Shown here: positions 17,318 through 27,514 of the stretch, piece by piece
Position numbering within the stretch: the stretch's first letter is position 1
Layout: each line of letters starts with the position of its first letter
Position numbers and translations under genes: made by a program
Notes under the pieces: generated by a model
The model's input: only the letters and a program-made list of their open reading frames with translations
What the model was told of the DNA's origin: nothing
Database searches by the model: none
Assembly (NCBI GenBank): GCA_963793675.1
Contig: CAWCBA010000002.1
Coordinates: 744,001 to 808,000 of the forward strand
DNA from: RPQJ01 sp963793675
GTDB lineage: Bacteria > Pseudomonadota > Gammaproteobacteria > Steroidobacterales > Steroidobacteraceae
Direction of reading: 5' to 3'
DNA length: 64,000 nucleotides

Positions 17318-19112
17318 TTGCGCGATAGTGCCCACACTGGCATCACGGTGACGGAGGCGGTTGGCGCAGACCTGCCGATCGTCCGTCTGCCGGCGGCGAC
17401 GACCGGTTTCGTTGGCCGCGCGTTGCGCGGTCCGGTCAATCGCGCCAGTGCGCGTGCGCAGTTACGCCGAGTACCAGCAGGTATTCGGCGGGCTCTGGCA
17501 GCCGAGCATGCTGTCGTACGCCGTCGAGCAGTACTTCGATAACGGCGGCCGCGAAGCGGTCATCGTGCGCGTCGTGAACGGCGGCGCGCCGGCCACCATC
17601 AGCCTGCCCTGTGGCGACGAACAGCTGGTGCTCGAGGCACTCAGTCCCGGCACGCGCGAAATCCTGCGAGCCTCCGTCGACTACGACAACATCGCGCCCA
17701 GCGAGGAAGATCGCTTCAATCTCGTGTTGCAGCGCGTGCGCGCGCTCGGCTCCGAGCAGATCGAAGACCAGGAAATCTTCCGGCGGCTGTCGACCGCACC
17801 GGGCACGACGCGATTCATCGCCTCGGCGCTGCAGGAATCCCTGCTGGTGCGGGTGCGTGGCGCCGTGCCGAACGCGCGTCCGGACCGCACGTTCCGTGCG
17901 GGTGCGCGTCACCCGATCGGCTACGTCGATTCGAATCCCGACGGTGACGATGGCTCGCCGCTCACCGATTACGACCTGATCGGCTCGGCTGAGCGCGGCA
18001 CCGGCCTGTTCGCGTTGCGCGACGTCGAAGACCTGCATTTCGTCTGCGTGCCGCCGCCGGCGCGCGATCGTGACATCGGGCCTGGCGTGCTGCTCGTCGC
18101 GGCGCAATTCTGCCGCGACCACCGCGCGTTGCTGGTCGTCGATCCGCCTGCTGCGTGGCAAACGGCCGATGACGCATTGCAGGGCCTGCGCGAACTCGCG
18201 TTCCAGAGCGATTCCGCGTTCATCTGTTTCCCGCGCGTGCAGGCTTTCGACCGGCTGCGCGGTCGCTACGAGCCGTTCGCCAACAGCGGCGCGGTTGCCG
18301 GTGCGCTCGCGCGCATGGATGCGCACGGATCGCCCTGGGACGGCCTGCCCGACGAGCAGATCCTGCTGCGTCCCGGCACGCGCCCGCTGCAATTGCTGAC
18401 CGAGGCCGACTGCCAGAAGCTCTCGGCGCAGGGCGTCAACCCGCTGCACGCAGTCCGTGCAAGCGTTGCCGGCACCGCGCAGCTGAAGACGCTGGCGCGT
18501 GGAACGGGTGCTGGCCCCGAGAGTTCGCTGCTCACGTTCCGGCGGCGGCAGCTGCTCATCATCAACAGCATCGAGAGCGGCACGCGCTGGGCGCGCTTCG
18601 AGGGGCGCGACCGCAACACCTGGCCGCGCCTCGCACGGCAGGTGCATGCCTTCCTGCTCGGACTGGCCGCGAGCGGCGCCTTTGGCAAAGGCGCGGACGC
18701 GCAGCACTGTGCGGTCATCTGCGACGAGCGCATCAACACGGTGGACGACCTCAAGAATGGCGTGGTGCATTTCCTGGTCTCGCTGCCCACGCCGCGCCAC
18801 GGCGAGCACCGCTCGTTCATGTTCACCCATCGGCTCGAGGGCAGCGCCGTGCGGGCCGTGAACCAGAGGCAGTTGCCGCCGGGTACGCGCTTCACCGTGC
18901 GCGAGCCGCCGGGTCCCGCGCCCGGCAGCTCGCTCGAAGACACCGCACCACGCCGGACGCTGGCACAGGAGTTGTTCGCGCCGACGCCGGATCAGCGGCC
19001 CGCCGTGTCTTCAGGCGCCCTGCGCCCCGAAGCCGCCGCCGCCCGGCGTCTCGATCTGAATCTCATCGCCCGGCTCTACGGCGAGTCCGAACGTCGCGGC
19101 GACCGTTTCTGA
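17318..19112 (+). pseudogene. Phage/contractile-system tail sheath-like protein, frame disrupted near the N-terminus
   Basis: The N-terminal segment GITVTEAVGADLPIVRLP and then TTGFVGRALRGPVN (one frame, from TTG 17318) matches the start of tail-sheath proteins. After a one-base shift at about 17445 the second frame continues RSYAEYQQVFGGLW and LSYAVEQYFDNGGREAVIVR to the sheath C-terminal domain (INSIESGTRWARFEGRDRNTWPRL, INTVDDLKNGVVHFLVSLPT). The start itself may hide another indel, since a GTG lies at 17328. No tube, baseplate, spike or ATPase genes lie nearby, so it is an orphan. Its 3' end overlaps the convergent hydantoinase gene by 102 bp, so the true stop may also be lost. Confidence 0.7.
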
Positions 19113-22100
19113 GGCGGCGCGGCCGCGCCGCCGGACCGTGTTACGTCCGGGCGACCCAGGCGCGCCTCCCTCCAGGCCGAACGGCGCGATACGCCGATGA
19201 TTGGCGAGCACGTTCGCCGTCATCGCCTCCCGGAATTCCACGCGCCGTACGAGACCGTCGCCACCGCGGTGCCGACCCGCGCCACCGGAACCGCGACGAA
19301 TCGAGAACTCGCGCAGCAGCACCGGGAATCGCGTTTCGAGTACTTCTGGATCGGTGAGCCGCGAGTTGGTCATGTGGGTCTGCACACCGCTTGCACCGTC
19401 GAAATCCGGTCCGGCACCCGCGCCACCCGCGATCGTCTCGTAGTACTGGTAACGCTCGTTGCCGAACGTGAAATTGTTCATCGTGCCTTGCGCTGCGGCC
19501 TGCAGCCCCAGCGCTCCATACAGCGCATCGACGATGCACTGCGAGGTTTCGACGTTGCCCGCCACTACGGCCGCGGGTGCGACCGGATCGAGCATCGATC
19601 CGTGCGGTACGGCGATCGTCAGGGGTCGCAGGCAACCCGCGTTGAGCGGGATCGGCTCGTCGATCAGCGTGCGGAAGACGTAGAGCACCGCCGCCGTGGT
19701 GACGGCGAGCGGTGCATTGAAGTTGTTGGCCTGTTGCAATGAGGTGCCCGTGAAGTCGACGGAGGCGGTGCCTGCATCCGGTATCGACGGCGATGCGCAC
19801 GGCGATCACCTGGCCATTGTCCATCTCGTAGCGGAAGCTGCCGTCGCGCAGCCGGCGGATCGCACGGCGCACGCAGCGCTCGGCGTTGTCCTGCACGTGA
19901 CCCATGTACGCGAGCAGCATGGCGCGTCCATGGTCCGCCGCGGCGCGCCGCAGTTCCCGTTCACCACGTGAATTGGCCGCCAGCTGCGCCCGCAGGTCCG
20001 CAAGGTTCTGCGGGAAATTCCGCGCAGGCCAGGGGGTGTCGCAGAACAGCTGGCGCAGCCGTGCGGCATCGAGCACCCCGTCGCGCATGATGCGCGTCGG
20101 CGCCACCAGCACGCCTTCGTCGTCGATGCTGCGGCTGTCCGGCGGCATGGAGCCGGGCGAGATCCCGCCCACGTCGGCGTGATGCGCACGCGAGGCCGTG
20201 AAGAACTCGATGCGGGCGCCGTGCTCGTCGAAGACCGGTGAGACAACCGTCATGTCGGGCAGGTGGGTGCCGCCGGCATACGGCGAGTTCACCAGGTAGG
20301 CGTCGCCGGGGCGCATGTCACCGTCGAACGCTGTCGAGCACCGCGGCAACGCTTGCGCCCATCGAGCCCAGGTGCACCGGCATGTGCGGCGCATTGGCCA
20401 CGAGGTTCGCCGCGGCGTCGAAGATCGCGCACGAAAAATCGAGCCGCTCCTTGATGTTGACCGAGCTGGCCGTGTGTTGCAGTACCGCGCCCATCTGCTC
20501 CGCGACGTGCATGAACAACGCGTTGAACACCTCGAGGCGCATCGGGTCGGGCTCGGTGGCGGACTCGGCCGGGTGCGCGCTGTGCCGTGCGGACTGCGAC
20601 CGGTGCAGGACAACCAGGCCGCTCGGTGCGACTCGGCCCGCCCAGCCGGGCGCGATCCAGCTCGTCGCACCGTCTTCGCAGAGCAGCAAGGGACCGTGCA
20701 ACCGGACGCCCGGCGAGAGATCGCGCCGCGCGACGACCGGCACCGGGCGCGAGGCCCCCTCGGTCCAGACCGAGGCGCTTGCAGCCGGCGTTGCAGCGTC
20801 GGCGCTCAACGGTTCCCTGCCGGCGGCCGGATGTCGGCGCCGTTGCTGCCGTCCGCTCGATGGCCTCGGCCATGACCGAGCCGATGACCAGCGCCGCGGT
20901 CTCGTCGGCAAAACCGTAGAGTTGGGCGTGAGCCCGGAAGAAGGCGGTGCGGAGTGCGTCGGCGGGCTGCCAGGGAAGTTCGAGCGTGGTGTCGGAGCCC
21001 GCGAGGCGCACGTGCGCGCTGGTGCGCATCTCGACGAGCGACCCGGCGACGCCCTGGCGCAGCAGGTCATCGCGCGCATCGGTTGCGAGTGCGTTCAGCG
21101 TCTGCCCGCCGGCCGCGTGCCCGGATGCATCGAGTGCGGCCTCGACCGTGCGCCGACGAATCGCGCGACGACCGGTCAGTCCGATGCCATAGGCGGACAG
21201 CACGCCCGCGAGTGGATGCAGCAGCACCTCGTCGGCGCCGAGCAGCCCGGCCACGGCGCACGCATGCTGTCCCGCCGCGCCGCCAAAAGCGAGGAGGCCG
21301 AAGCGTGCCGGGTCTTCACCGTGGTGCAAGGCGAGTTCGCGGATCGCGTTGGCCATGCGTGCGCAGGCGACCTGCAGGAAGGCCTCGGCCAGCGCCTCCA
21401 CGCTGTACTCGAGTCCCGATTCGTCGTGGGCGGCGGTGGCCAGTTCGGCGAGACGCGTGCGTGAGGCAGACGGATCGATCGGCTGGTCGCCCGCCGGACC
21501 GAAGACCTGCGGAAAGCGATCGGCTGGAATGCGTCCCAGCACGACGTTGCAATCCGTGATCGTCGCGGGGCCGTTGCGGCGGTAACACGCGGGCCCGGGA
21601 TCGGCGCCGGCGGAGGCGGGACCCACTTGCAGACGACCGTCCGCGAATCGCAGCACCGAGCCACCGCCGGCGGCGATCGTGGTGATGTCGACCAGCGGGG
21701 TCTGCAACCGCACCCCGTCGATTTCAGCGGCAAACCGCCGCGGGATGTCGCCGGTGGACAAGCTTACGTCCGTCGACGTGCCGCCCATGTCGAAGCCGAT
21801 CAGCCGTCGCGGGCCTTCGGCGGTGCCGGCGGCAATCATGCCGACCACGCCTCCGGCGGGGCCCGACAGGACGCCGTTCACGCCGCGAAAGCCCTCCGCG
21901 TCGACGAGCCCACCGTTGCTCTGCATGAATGCAACGGTCACGTCGCCGTGCGCTGCGCGCAGGCTCGCACGGAAATTCCGCGTGTAGCGCAGCAGGATGG
22001 GCGAGAGGTAGGCATCGGCCACGGTCGTGTCGCCACGCGCCACGAAGCCGAGGAGCGGCGCGGCAGCGTGTGACGCGATCACTTCTTCGAAACCCGCTGC

Positions 22101-22739
22101 GCGCGCAATTTCCGTGGCACGGATCTCGTGGGCGGGATGCTGGAATCCGTGCAGAAACGCAATGGCCACGGCTTCGATGCCCGCCGCTCGCGCCGCCACG
22201 AGTGCGCGTCGCAGCGCGTCTTCGTCCAGGGGCAGCAGCACGTGCCCCTGGGCATCCACGCGTTCCGGGATTTCAACGACCTCCCGGTACAACGGTGGTG
22301 GACGACGGATCGCGCGCGCGAAGATGTCGGGCCGTTCCTGGTACCCGATCAGCAGCGCGTCGCGCATCCCCTGCGAGGTCACCAGCAGCGTCGGCGCGCC
22401 CGCGCGCTCGAGCAATGCGTTGGTGGCGACGGTCGTGCCGAGCCGCACCGAAGTGACGCGACGGCCGCAGGCAGCGCCGTGCCGGTCGAGCAGCAGGCCG
22501 ATGCCGCGCAGCGCCGGGTCGGCCGGCCGATGCGGGTCCCGCGACAGGACCTTGCAGGTGTGCAGCGAACCATCCGGTGCGGTGCCGACCACGTCGGTAA
22601 ACGTGCCGCCGCGATCCACGGCGAACGCCCAGCCGACCGTTTCGCGTTGTGCAGTGTTCGGCAATCGAAACCGGCTCCAGCCCGGCGTCAACGATCGATG
22701 GGCCACGACCCCCGACACTTTGTCCGGGCCAGCAAGCAT
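19011..22739 (-). pseudogene. Hydantoinase/5-oxoprolinase, fused A and B parts, three frameshifts
   Basis: The A part (from 22739) is intact for about 630 residues: FAVDRGGTFTDVVG, LGTTVATNALLERAG, GFDMGGTSTDVSL and AFGGAAGQHA are typical of HyuA/oxoprolinase ATPase-like domains. Near 20830 the frame shifts to PVPVVARRDLSPG and the start of the B part (NIKERLDFSCAIFD, HMPVHLGSMG). At about 20327 it shifts to PGDAYLVNSPYAGGTHLPDM, and at about 19785 to QANNFNAPLAV, GTMNNFTFGN and the C-terminal PGGGGFG. The order A-B in one unit resembles OPLAH-type enzymes of about 1200 residues that open oxoproline or hydantoin rings with ATP. Confidence 0.85.
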
Positions 22740-22854
22740 TCTGTCAGATCAGCGGCTGCCCGCGCGCGGACCTGGGCGGCCGGAATCCCGTGCGGAACCC
22801 ACGGCCGCGTCGCCCGACGGGCTGCAACCGGCGCGTGGCATGATGCGATCCATC

Positions 22855-23265
22855 ATGCCGAAGACTGCACGTCCTGCCCGGCCTGCTCTGCCCGCGCGCG
22901 CACCCGCCGATGTCGCCGAGCGCGAGCGTCGAATCGCTGCGATCGTCGCAGTCGTGCGCAAGATTCCTCGTGGCAGGGTGACGACGTACGGCTCCGTCGC
23001 GGCTCGCGCCGGACTTCCGCGCCAGGCCCGACTCGTCGGCAAGGTGCTTGCCGGTCTGCCACAGGACAGCGGGGTGCCGTGGCAGCGCGTCGTTGCGGCT
23101 GGCGGGCGCATCGCCTTTCCAGCAGGCTCGCCAGCACGCGGGCGGCAGATTTCCCGGCTGCGCGCGGAAGGCATCGATGCTGCGCGCGGCCGCGTGGACC
23201 TGGCCCGGCACGGCTGGGGCGCGGCGGTGGGCGATCTCGACCAGTTGCTGTGGTCGGGCGAATGA
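22855..23265 (+). CDS. Alkyltransferase-like (ATL) protein, MGMT family
   Basis: A 136-residue protein with the MGMT C-terminal DNA-binding domain: IPRGRVTTYGSVAARAGLP, RLVGKVL and GRISRLRAEGI-type segments. The alkyl-accepting cysteine of the PCHRV motif is replaced: the sequence reads VPWQRVV (Trp76), the hallmark of ATL proteins. These bind O6-alkylguanine without repairing it and hand it to nucleotide excision repair. I start at ATG 22855; in-frame ATGs at 22840 and 22843 are alternatives, none with a clear ribosome binding site. The N-terminus is a Pro/Ala-rich tail. Confidence 0.85.
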   Translation: MPKTARPARPALPARAPADVAERERRIAAIVAVVRKIPRGRVTTYGSVAARAGLPRQARLVGKVLAGLPQDSGVPWQRVVAAGGRIAFPAGSPARGRQISRLRAEGIDAARGRVDLARHGWGAAVGDLDQLLWSGE

Positions 23266-23335
23266 GACCCAGGCCGCGTTACGCCGTACGCTAAAGCATT
23301 ATCATGCGCGACAGGCGGACTGGAGCATTTCCCGG

Positions 23336-23848
23336 ATGACCGAACGATACGTTGTCTTTTCCCATGGCAAGGACAGCGAGCCATGGGGCAGCAAGATCGC
23401 AGCGATGGCGGAGATCGCGCGCGAGGAGGGGTTCCACGTCGAATCCGTCGATTATCGCGGCATCGACGATCCGCAGGCGCGCGTGACGCGACTGCTGGCG
23501 TTCTGCAAGGACCTGCGTGGGTCGCTGGTGCTCGTCGGTTCGAGCATGGGCGGTTACGTCTCGGTGGCTGGTTCTTCGCTGCTGCAGGCGCGCGGCATGT
23601 TCCTGCTGGCACCGGCGCTGTATCTGCCGGGCTACGAAAAATTCAGCCCGCGCCCCGCGCACTGCCCGACGACCATCGTTCATGGCTGGCGCGACGAGGT
23701 GATCCCGGTCGACAACAGCTTCCGTTTCGCCAAGGAACAGAAGGCAACGCTGCATGTCGTCGATTCGGACCACCAGCTGCTCGACCAGATCCGCGCGATC
23801 AATCATTTCTTCGCGTATTTCCTGTTCCAGATCGACGAGTTTCTCTGA
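23336..23848 (+). CDS. Small alpha/beta hydrolase (YqiA/YcfP-like)
   Basis: A 170-residue alpha/beta hydrolase fold protein. The nucleophile elbow is GSSMGG (Ser70), the acid is probably Asp119 in HGWRDEVIPV, and the catalytic His is His145 in SDHQLL, which is the right order and spacing. The opening strand is YVVFSHGKD. Likely an esterase or thioesterase; substrate unknown. The stop is followed directly by repeat-element copy 2. Confidence 0.85.
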   Translation: MTERYVVFSHGKDSEPWGSKIAAMAEIAREEGFHVESVDYRGIDDPQARVTRLLAFCKDLRGSLVLVGSSMGGYVSVAGSSLLQARGMFLLAPALYLPGYEKFSPRPAHCPTTIVHGWRDEVIPVDNSFRFAKEQKATLHVVDSDHQLLDQIRAINHFFAYFLFQIDEFL

Positions 23849-23849
23849 G

Positions 23850-23992
23850 GGAAGAAGGAAGGACAGGAAGGACAGGAAGGACAGGAAGGACAGGAAGGAC
23901 AGGAAGCGCCATGGGCGCAAGGATGACCTTCTTAGAGCGCAGCGCGTTTCCGACAATCCCTTCCTGTCCTTCCTCCCCTTCCTCCCCCTTGC
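23850..23992. repeat. GGAAGGACA repeat element, copy 2
   Basis: Five to six near-perfect tandem units AGGAAGGAC (about 23856-23906), a 50-bp centre containing CTTCTTAGAGCGCAGCGCG, then the inverted arm CCCTTCCTGTCCTTCCT with further CCTTCC units (23958-23990). Same layout as the element at 2732-2872. The centre shares short patches with it (GTCG, then CTAAG or TTAAG in the opposite orientation). It lies between the hydrolase stop and the lipoprotein start, where it may end transcription. Confidence 0.8.
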
Positions 23993-24032
23993 GCTAGAAT
24001 CCCCGCCCGGGCCCTTGCCCCGGGGAATCATC

Positions 24033-24308
24033 ATGTCTGTTGTCACCAGATTGCCGCTCGCCGCCTTGGCGCTGTCGACGCTCGCCGCGTGCGGGTCGCC
24101 CGCGCCGCAGCCGAAGGATGACGCCGCAGGCGAGGCGGAAGCTCGGGAACTGGGCCGGGATACCGACAAGACGGTGCTGGACGACATGATCCAGACCGAG
24201 GACAGGGCACGTGCCGTGGAGGGCGTGACCATGGATGCCAAGCGCAACCTCGACGACGCGATCGACGCCCAGACCGGCGGCGCGAGCGACGAGTCGGGCG
24301 GCAATTAG
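24033..24308 (+). CDS. Small lipoprotein of unknown function
   Basis: A 91-residue protein with a clear lipoprotein signal (LPLAALALSTLAACGSP; lipobox LAAC). The mature part is short, acidic and low-complexity (DDAAGEAEARELGRDTDK, AVEGVTMDAKRNLDDAID) with helical heptad-like character. ATG 24033 follows GGGGAATC. No family recognised. Confidence 0.7.
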   Translation: MSVVTRLPLAALALSTLAACGSPAPQPKDDAAGEAEARELGRDTDKTVLDDMIQTEDRARAVEGVTMDAKRNLDDAIDAQTGGASDESGGN

Positions 24309-24339
24309 CCCCGCGCCGCGACGGCGGCGGAGCGAGACC

Positions 24340-25011
24340 ATGCAGCGCATCCCCGAACCCGAGCTCATGGACGAGGCCGAGCAGGCACGCGCCTATGCGA
24401 TGGCTGACTTCGCCGAGCCCAATGAGCGCTTCGTCGGCTATTTCGAGACGGAATTTCCCGACCTGCGGACAGGCTCCGTGCTCGACCTTGGCTGCGGCCC
24501 GGGCGACATCGTGCTGCGCCTGGCTTCCCGCTGTCCCGGCCTCACCGTCCACGGCATCGATGGCTCGGCGGCGATGCTGCGATTTGCCAGCGAAAGCCTG
24601 CACGAAGCGCCGCAACTCGGCGGCCGCGTGCAGTTCATCGAGGGACGGTTGCCGGGCGCCATGCTGCCGTTGCCGGGCTACGACGCGGTCGTCAGCAACA
24701 GCCTGCTGCACCACTTGCACGAGCCGGGTGTGTTCTGGCGTGCGGTGCGCGAGGCGGGCGTCCCTGGCGCAGCCGTGCTGGTGATGGACCTGTTCCGGCC
24801 GCAGTCACAGGCCGCCGCGCAGGCCATCGTCGACCAGTACGCCGCGAGCGAACCCGACGTGTTGCGCCAGGATTTCCTCGCATCGCTCTGTGCCGCCTTC
24901 GAGCCCGACGAAATTCGCGCGCAACTGCGTGCGCACGGCCTCGACGGCTTGAGCGTCAGGACCGTCTCCGACCGGCATCTGCTCGTGACGGGCCGACTGC
25001 CGCCGCGATGA
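24340..25011 (+). CDS. Class I SAM-dependent methyltransferase
   Basis: A 223-residue methyltransferase: motif I VLDLGCGPGDIVLRLA, second acidic position GIDGS, and post-motif SNSLLHHLHEPGVFW. It looks intact. The start at ATG 24340 has a GGCGGAG-type site upstream. Its stop overlaps the plsB start (ATGA), so the two are coupled; the substrate may relate to the membrane or lipids, but this is only inferred from position. Confidence 0.85.
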   Translation: MQRIPEPELMDEAEQARAYAMADFAEPNERFVGYFETEFPDLRTGSVLDLGCGPGDIVLRLASRCPGLTVHGIDGSAAMLRFASESLHEAPQLGGRVQFIEGRLPGAMLPLPGYDAVVSNSLLHHLHEPGVFWRAVREAGVPGAAVLVMDLFRPQSQAAAQAIVDQYAASEPDVLRQDFLASLCAAFEPDEIRAQLRAHGLDGLSVRTVSDRHLLVTGRLPPR

Positions 25012-27467
25012 GCGACTTTTCCGCCTTCGAGCGGCTTGCCCTGCCGATCGTCCGCGGGCTGGTTGCCCTGTGGGTGCGGCCATCGGTGCTGCCGGACGAC
25101 GCGAAGTCGCGGCTCGGGGCCGGCCGCATTCCCGTGTACGCGCTCGAAAAACGCAGCGTGATCGACCTGGCGGTGCTCGAGTACGTTTGCCGTGAGCGGG
25201 GCTTGCCCGATCCACACCTGCCGGTCGGCGCCAGGGCCGTGCTGCCGGATTCGTTGATCTTCCTCGAGCGTCGCACCGGTTTCTTCGGGCAGCGCATCGA
25301 CCGCCGCATGCCCGAGGCACTGCGCGCGCTGACGGCTGCGGCGGGCGCTGACATCACGTTCGACCCCGAGTTCATCCCGGTGAGCCTGTTCTGGGGCCGT
25401 GCCCCGGATCGCGAGCGCACGTGGTTCCGGCTGCTGATCGCCGAAGACTGGGACATCGGCGGGCGCTTCCGCAAGTTCCTCTCGCTGCTGATCAACGGCC
25501 GCAACCTGCTGGTGCTGTTCGGCGAGGCCATGCCGGTGCAGTCTGCGATGTCGGAGACGCGCGGCATGCCGCGCGGCCCGCGCCGGATATGGCGCCAGCT
25601 GCGCATGCAGTTCCGCAACCAGCGCGCGGCGACGATCGGTCCCGATCTCTCGCATCGGCGCACGATCGTGACCGAAGTGCTGCGTACGCGGGCGGTGCGC
25701 GACGCCGTGCGCCAGGACGCCCGCGACAACGAGACGTCGCGCCGCGAGGCGCTGAAAGTCGCACGCGGCTACGCCTACGAAGTTGCAGCCAACTACTCGC
25801 ACGCGTTCGTCGTCTTCCTCTCTGGTCTGCTGGGCCGGCTCTGGAACCGGCTCTACGACGGCGTCGAACTCGCCAATTTCTCGAGCCTGCAGTCGGTCGA
25901 CGAAGGCAGCGAAATCGTCTACGTGCCGTGCCACCGCAGCCACATGGACTACCTGCTGCTGTCGTACGTCGTGTACCACAAGGGCTATGCGGTTCCGCAC
26001 ATCGCGGCCGGCATCAACCTCAACATGCCGGTCATCGGCTCGTTGCTGCGGCGTGGCGGGGCATTCTTCCTGCGCCGCAGTTTCAGCGGCAACGCGACCT
26101 ATTCGGCGGTGTTTTCCCGCTACCTCGGCGCGATGATGGCGCGCGGTCACTCGATCGAGTATTTCATCGAAGGTGGCCGCAGCCGCACGGGCCGCCTGCT
26201 GCAGCCCAAGACCGGGATGCTCGCAATGACCGTGCGCGCCTACGTGAAGAAACCGGTGCGCCCCGTCGTCTTCGTGCCCATTTACTTCGGCTACGAGCGC
26301 CTGGTCGAAGGCCGCACCTACATCGGGGAGCTGTCCGGCCGTCCAAAGCAGAAGGAATCGGTCGTCGGCATGCTGCGCACGTTGCCGGAACTGCGCAGCC
26401 GCTTCGGCAAGGTCTACGTGAGCTTCGGCGAGCCGCTGCCACTCGACGACCTGCTCCAGCGTCACGTCCCGGGCTGGGATCGGCAACAGCCCGTCACGGA
26501 GGACAAGCCTGCATGGCTGTCGCCGCTCTGCATAGACCTGGCCCACCAGATCATGACGCGCATCAATGCCGCCGCGTGCGTGACGCCGGTCAACCTGATG
26601 GGCACGGTGCTGCTCGCGACGCCGCGGCAGCGCATGGGAGAGGCCGACCTGGCACGCCAGCTCGAGCTGTACGCGTCGCTGATGCGGCAGGCGCCGTATT
26701 CGCCGCGCGTCTGGGTCACCCCGCTCGATGGCCAGTCGATGATCCGGCACTGCGATTCGCTGCGCATGCTGCACCGGCAGTCGCATCCGCTCGGCGACAT
26801 CGTCGGCATGACCGAATCGACCGCCGTGCTGTCGAGCTACTACCGCAACAACGTACTGCACCTGCTGCTGATGCCCTCGCTATTGGCGAGCGCGTTCCTC
26901 AACAACACCTCGGTGCGGCGCGTCGACCTGCTGCGGCTGGCGGGGCGCGTCTATCCGTACGTCGCAGGCGAATATTTCCTGCACTGGCGCGAGCAGGAAT
27001 TGCCGGCGGTGGTCGACGAACTGCTCGAAGACCTGCTGAACCACGGCCTGCTCACGGCTTCCGAGGACCGCAACGAATGGCGCCGGCCGGCCGCCGAGTC
27101 GAGCGAAGCCGTGCAGCTTTCGATGCTGGCGCGAATCAGCGTGCCGATCCTCGAACGTTACTACCTCGCGATTTCCCTGCTGCTGCGGGCCGGCAGCGGG
27201 CGCCTGACCCAGGAGGCGCTCGAACGGCAGTCCGAGCTGACCGCACAGCGCATGGCGATCCTGTACGAACTCAATTCACCCGAGTTCTTCGACCGCGCGC
27301 TGTTCGGGAATTTCATCGAGCGCCTGCGCGCTCGCGGTGTCATCAGCGAGGCCGCCGAGGGCAGGCTCGTCTTCGATGCACGGGTACTCGAGGCGGTCGC
27401 CGCGGACGCGCAGTTCGTGCTGCACGAGCAGATTCGCAATTCCATCCTGCAGGTCGTACACCGCTGA
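25008..27467 (+). CDS. plsB: Glycerol-3-phosphate 1-O-acyltransferase
   Basis: An 819-residue PlsB, close to the E. coli length (807). Acyltransferase block I is HRSHMD (His309 and Asp314). Blocks II-IV follow as GGAFFLRRSFSGN, FIEGGRSRTGRLLQPKTGML and VVFVPIYFGYERL. It acylates sn-glycerol-3-phosphate at the inner membrane, the first step of phospholipid synthesis. Coupled to the upstream methyltransferase by an ATGA overlap; the arfB gene downstream is convergent. Confidence 0.96.
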   Translation: MSDFSAFERLALPIVRGLVALWVRPSVLPDDAKSRLGAGRIPVYALEKRSVIDLAVLEYVCRERGLPDPHLPVGARAVLPDSLIFLERRTGFFGQRIDRRMPEALRALTAAAGADITFDPEFIPVSLFWGRAPDRERTWFRLLIAEDWDIGGRFRKFLSLLINGRNLLVLFGEAMPVQSAMSETRGMPRGPRRIWRQLRMQFRNQRAATIGPDLSHRRTIVTEVLRTRAVRDAVRQDARDNETSRREALKVARGYAYEVAANYSHAFVVFLSGLLGRLWNRLYDGVELANFSSLQSVDEGSEIVYVPCHRSHMDYLLLSYVVYHKGYAVPHIAAGINLNMPVIGSLLRRGGAFFLRRSFSGNATYSAVFSRYLGAMMARGHSIEYFIEGGRSRTGRLLQPKTGMLAMTVRAYVKKPVRPVVFVPIYFGYERLVEGRTYIGELSGRPKQKESVVGMLRTLPELRSRFGKVYVSFGEPLPLDDLLQRHVPGWDRQQPVTEDKPAWLSPLCIDLAHQIMTRINAAACVTPVNLMGTVLLATPRQRMGEADLARQLELYASLMRQAPYSPRVWVTPLDGQSMIRHCDSLRMLHRQSHPLGDIVGMTESTAVLSSYYRNNVLHLLLMPSLLASAFLNNTSVRRVDLLRLAGRVYPYVAGEYFLHWREQELPAVVDELLEDLLNHGLLTASEDRNEWRRPAAESSEAVQLSMLARISVPILERYYLAISLLLRAGSGRLTQEALERQSELTAQRMAILYELNSPEFFDRALFGNFIERLRARGVISEAAEGRLVFDARVLEAVAADAQFVLHEQIRNSILQVVHR

Positions 27468-27514
27468 GGCGGGGCAAGGGCACGGCCCCGCGGGATTGCT
27501 GCGGGCAACAGCCC

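Noticed and set aside
17318..19112. A complete prophage or tail-like injection system around the sheath gene
   Set aside because: No tube, baseplate, spike, portal, integrase or lysis genes were found on either side.
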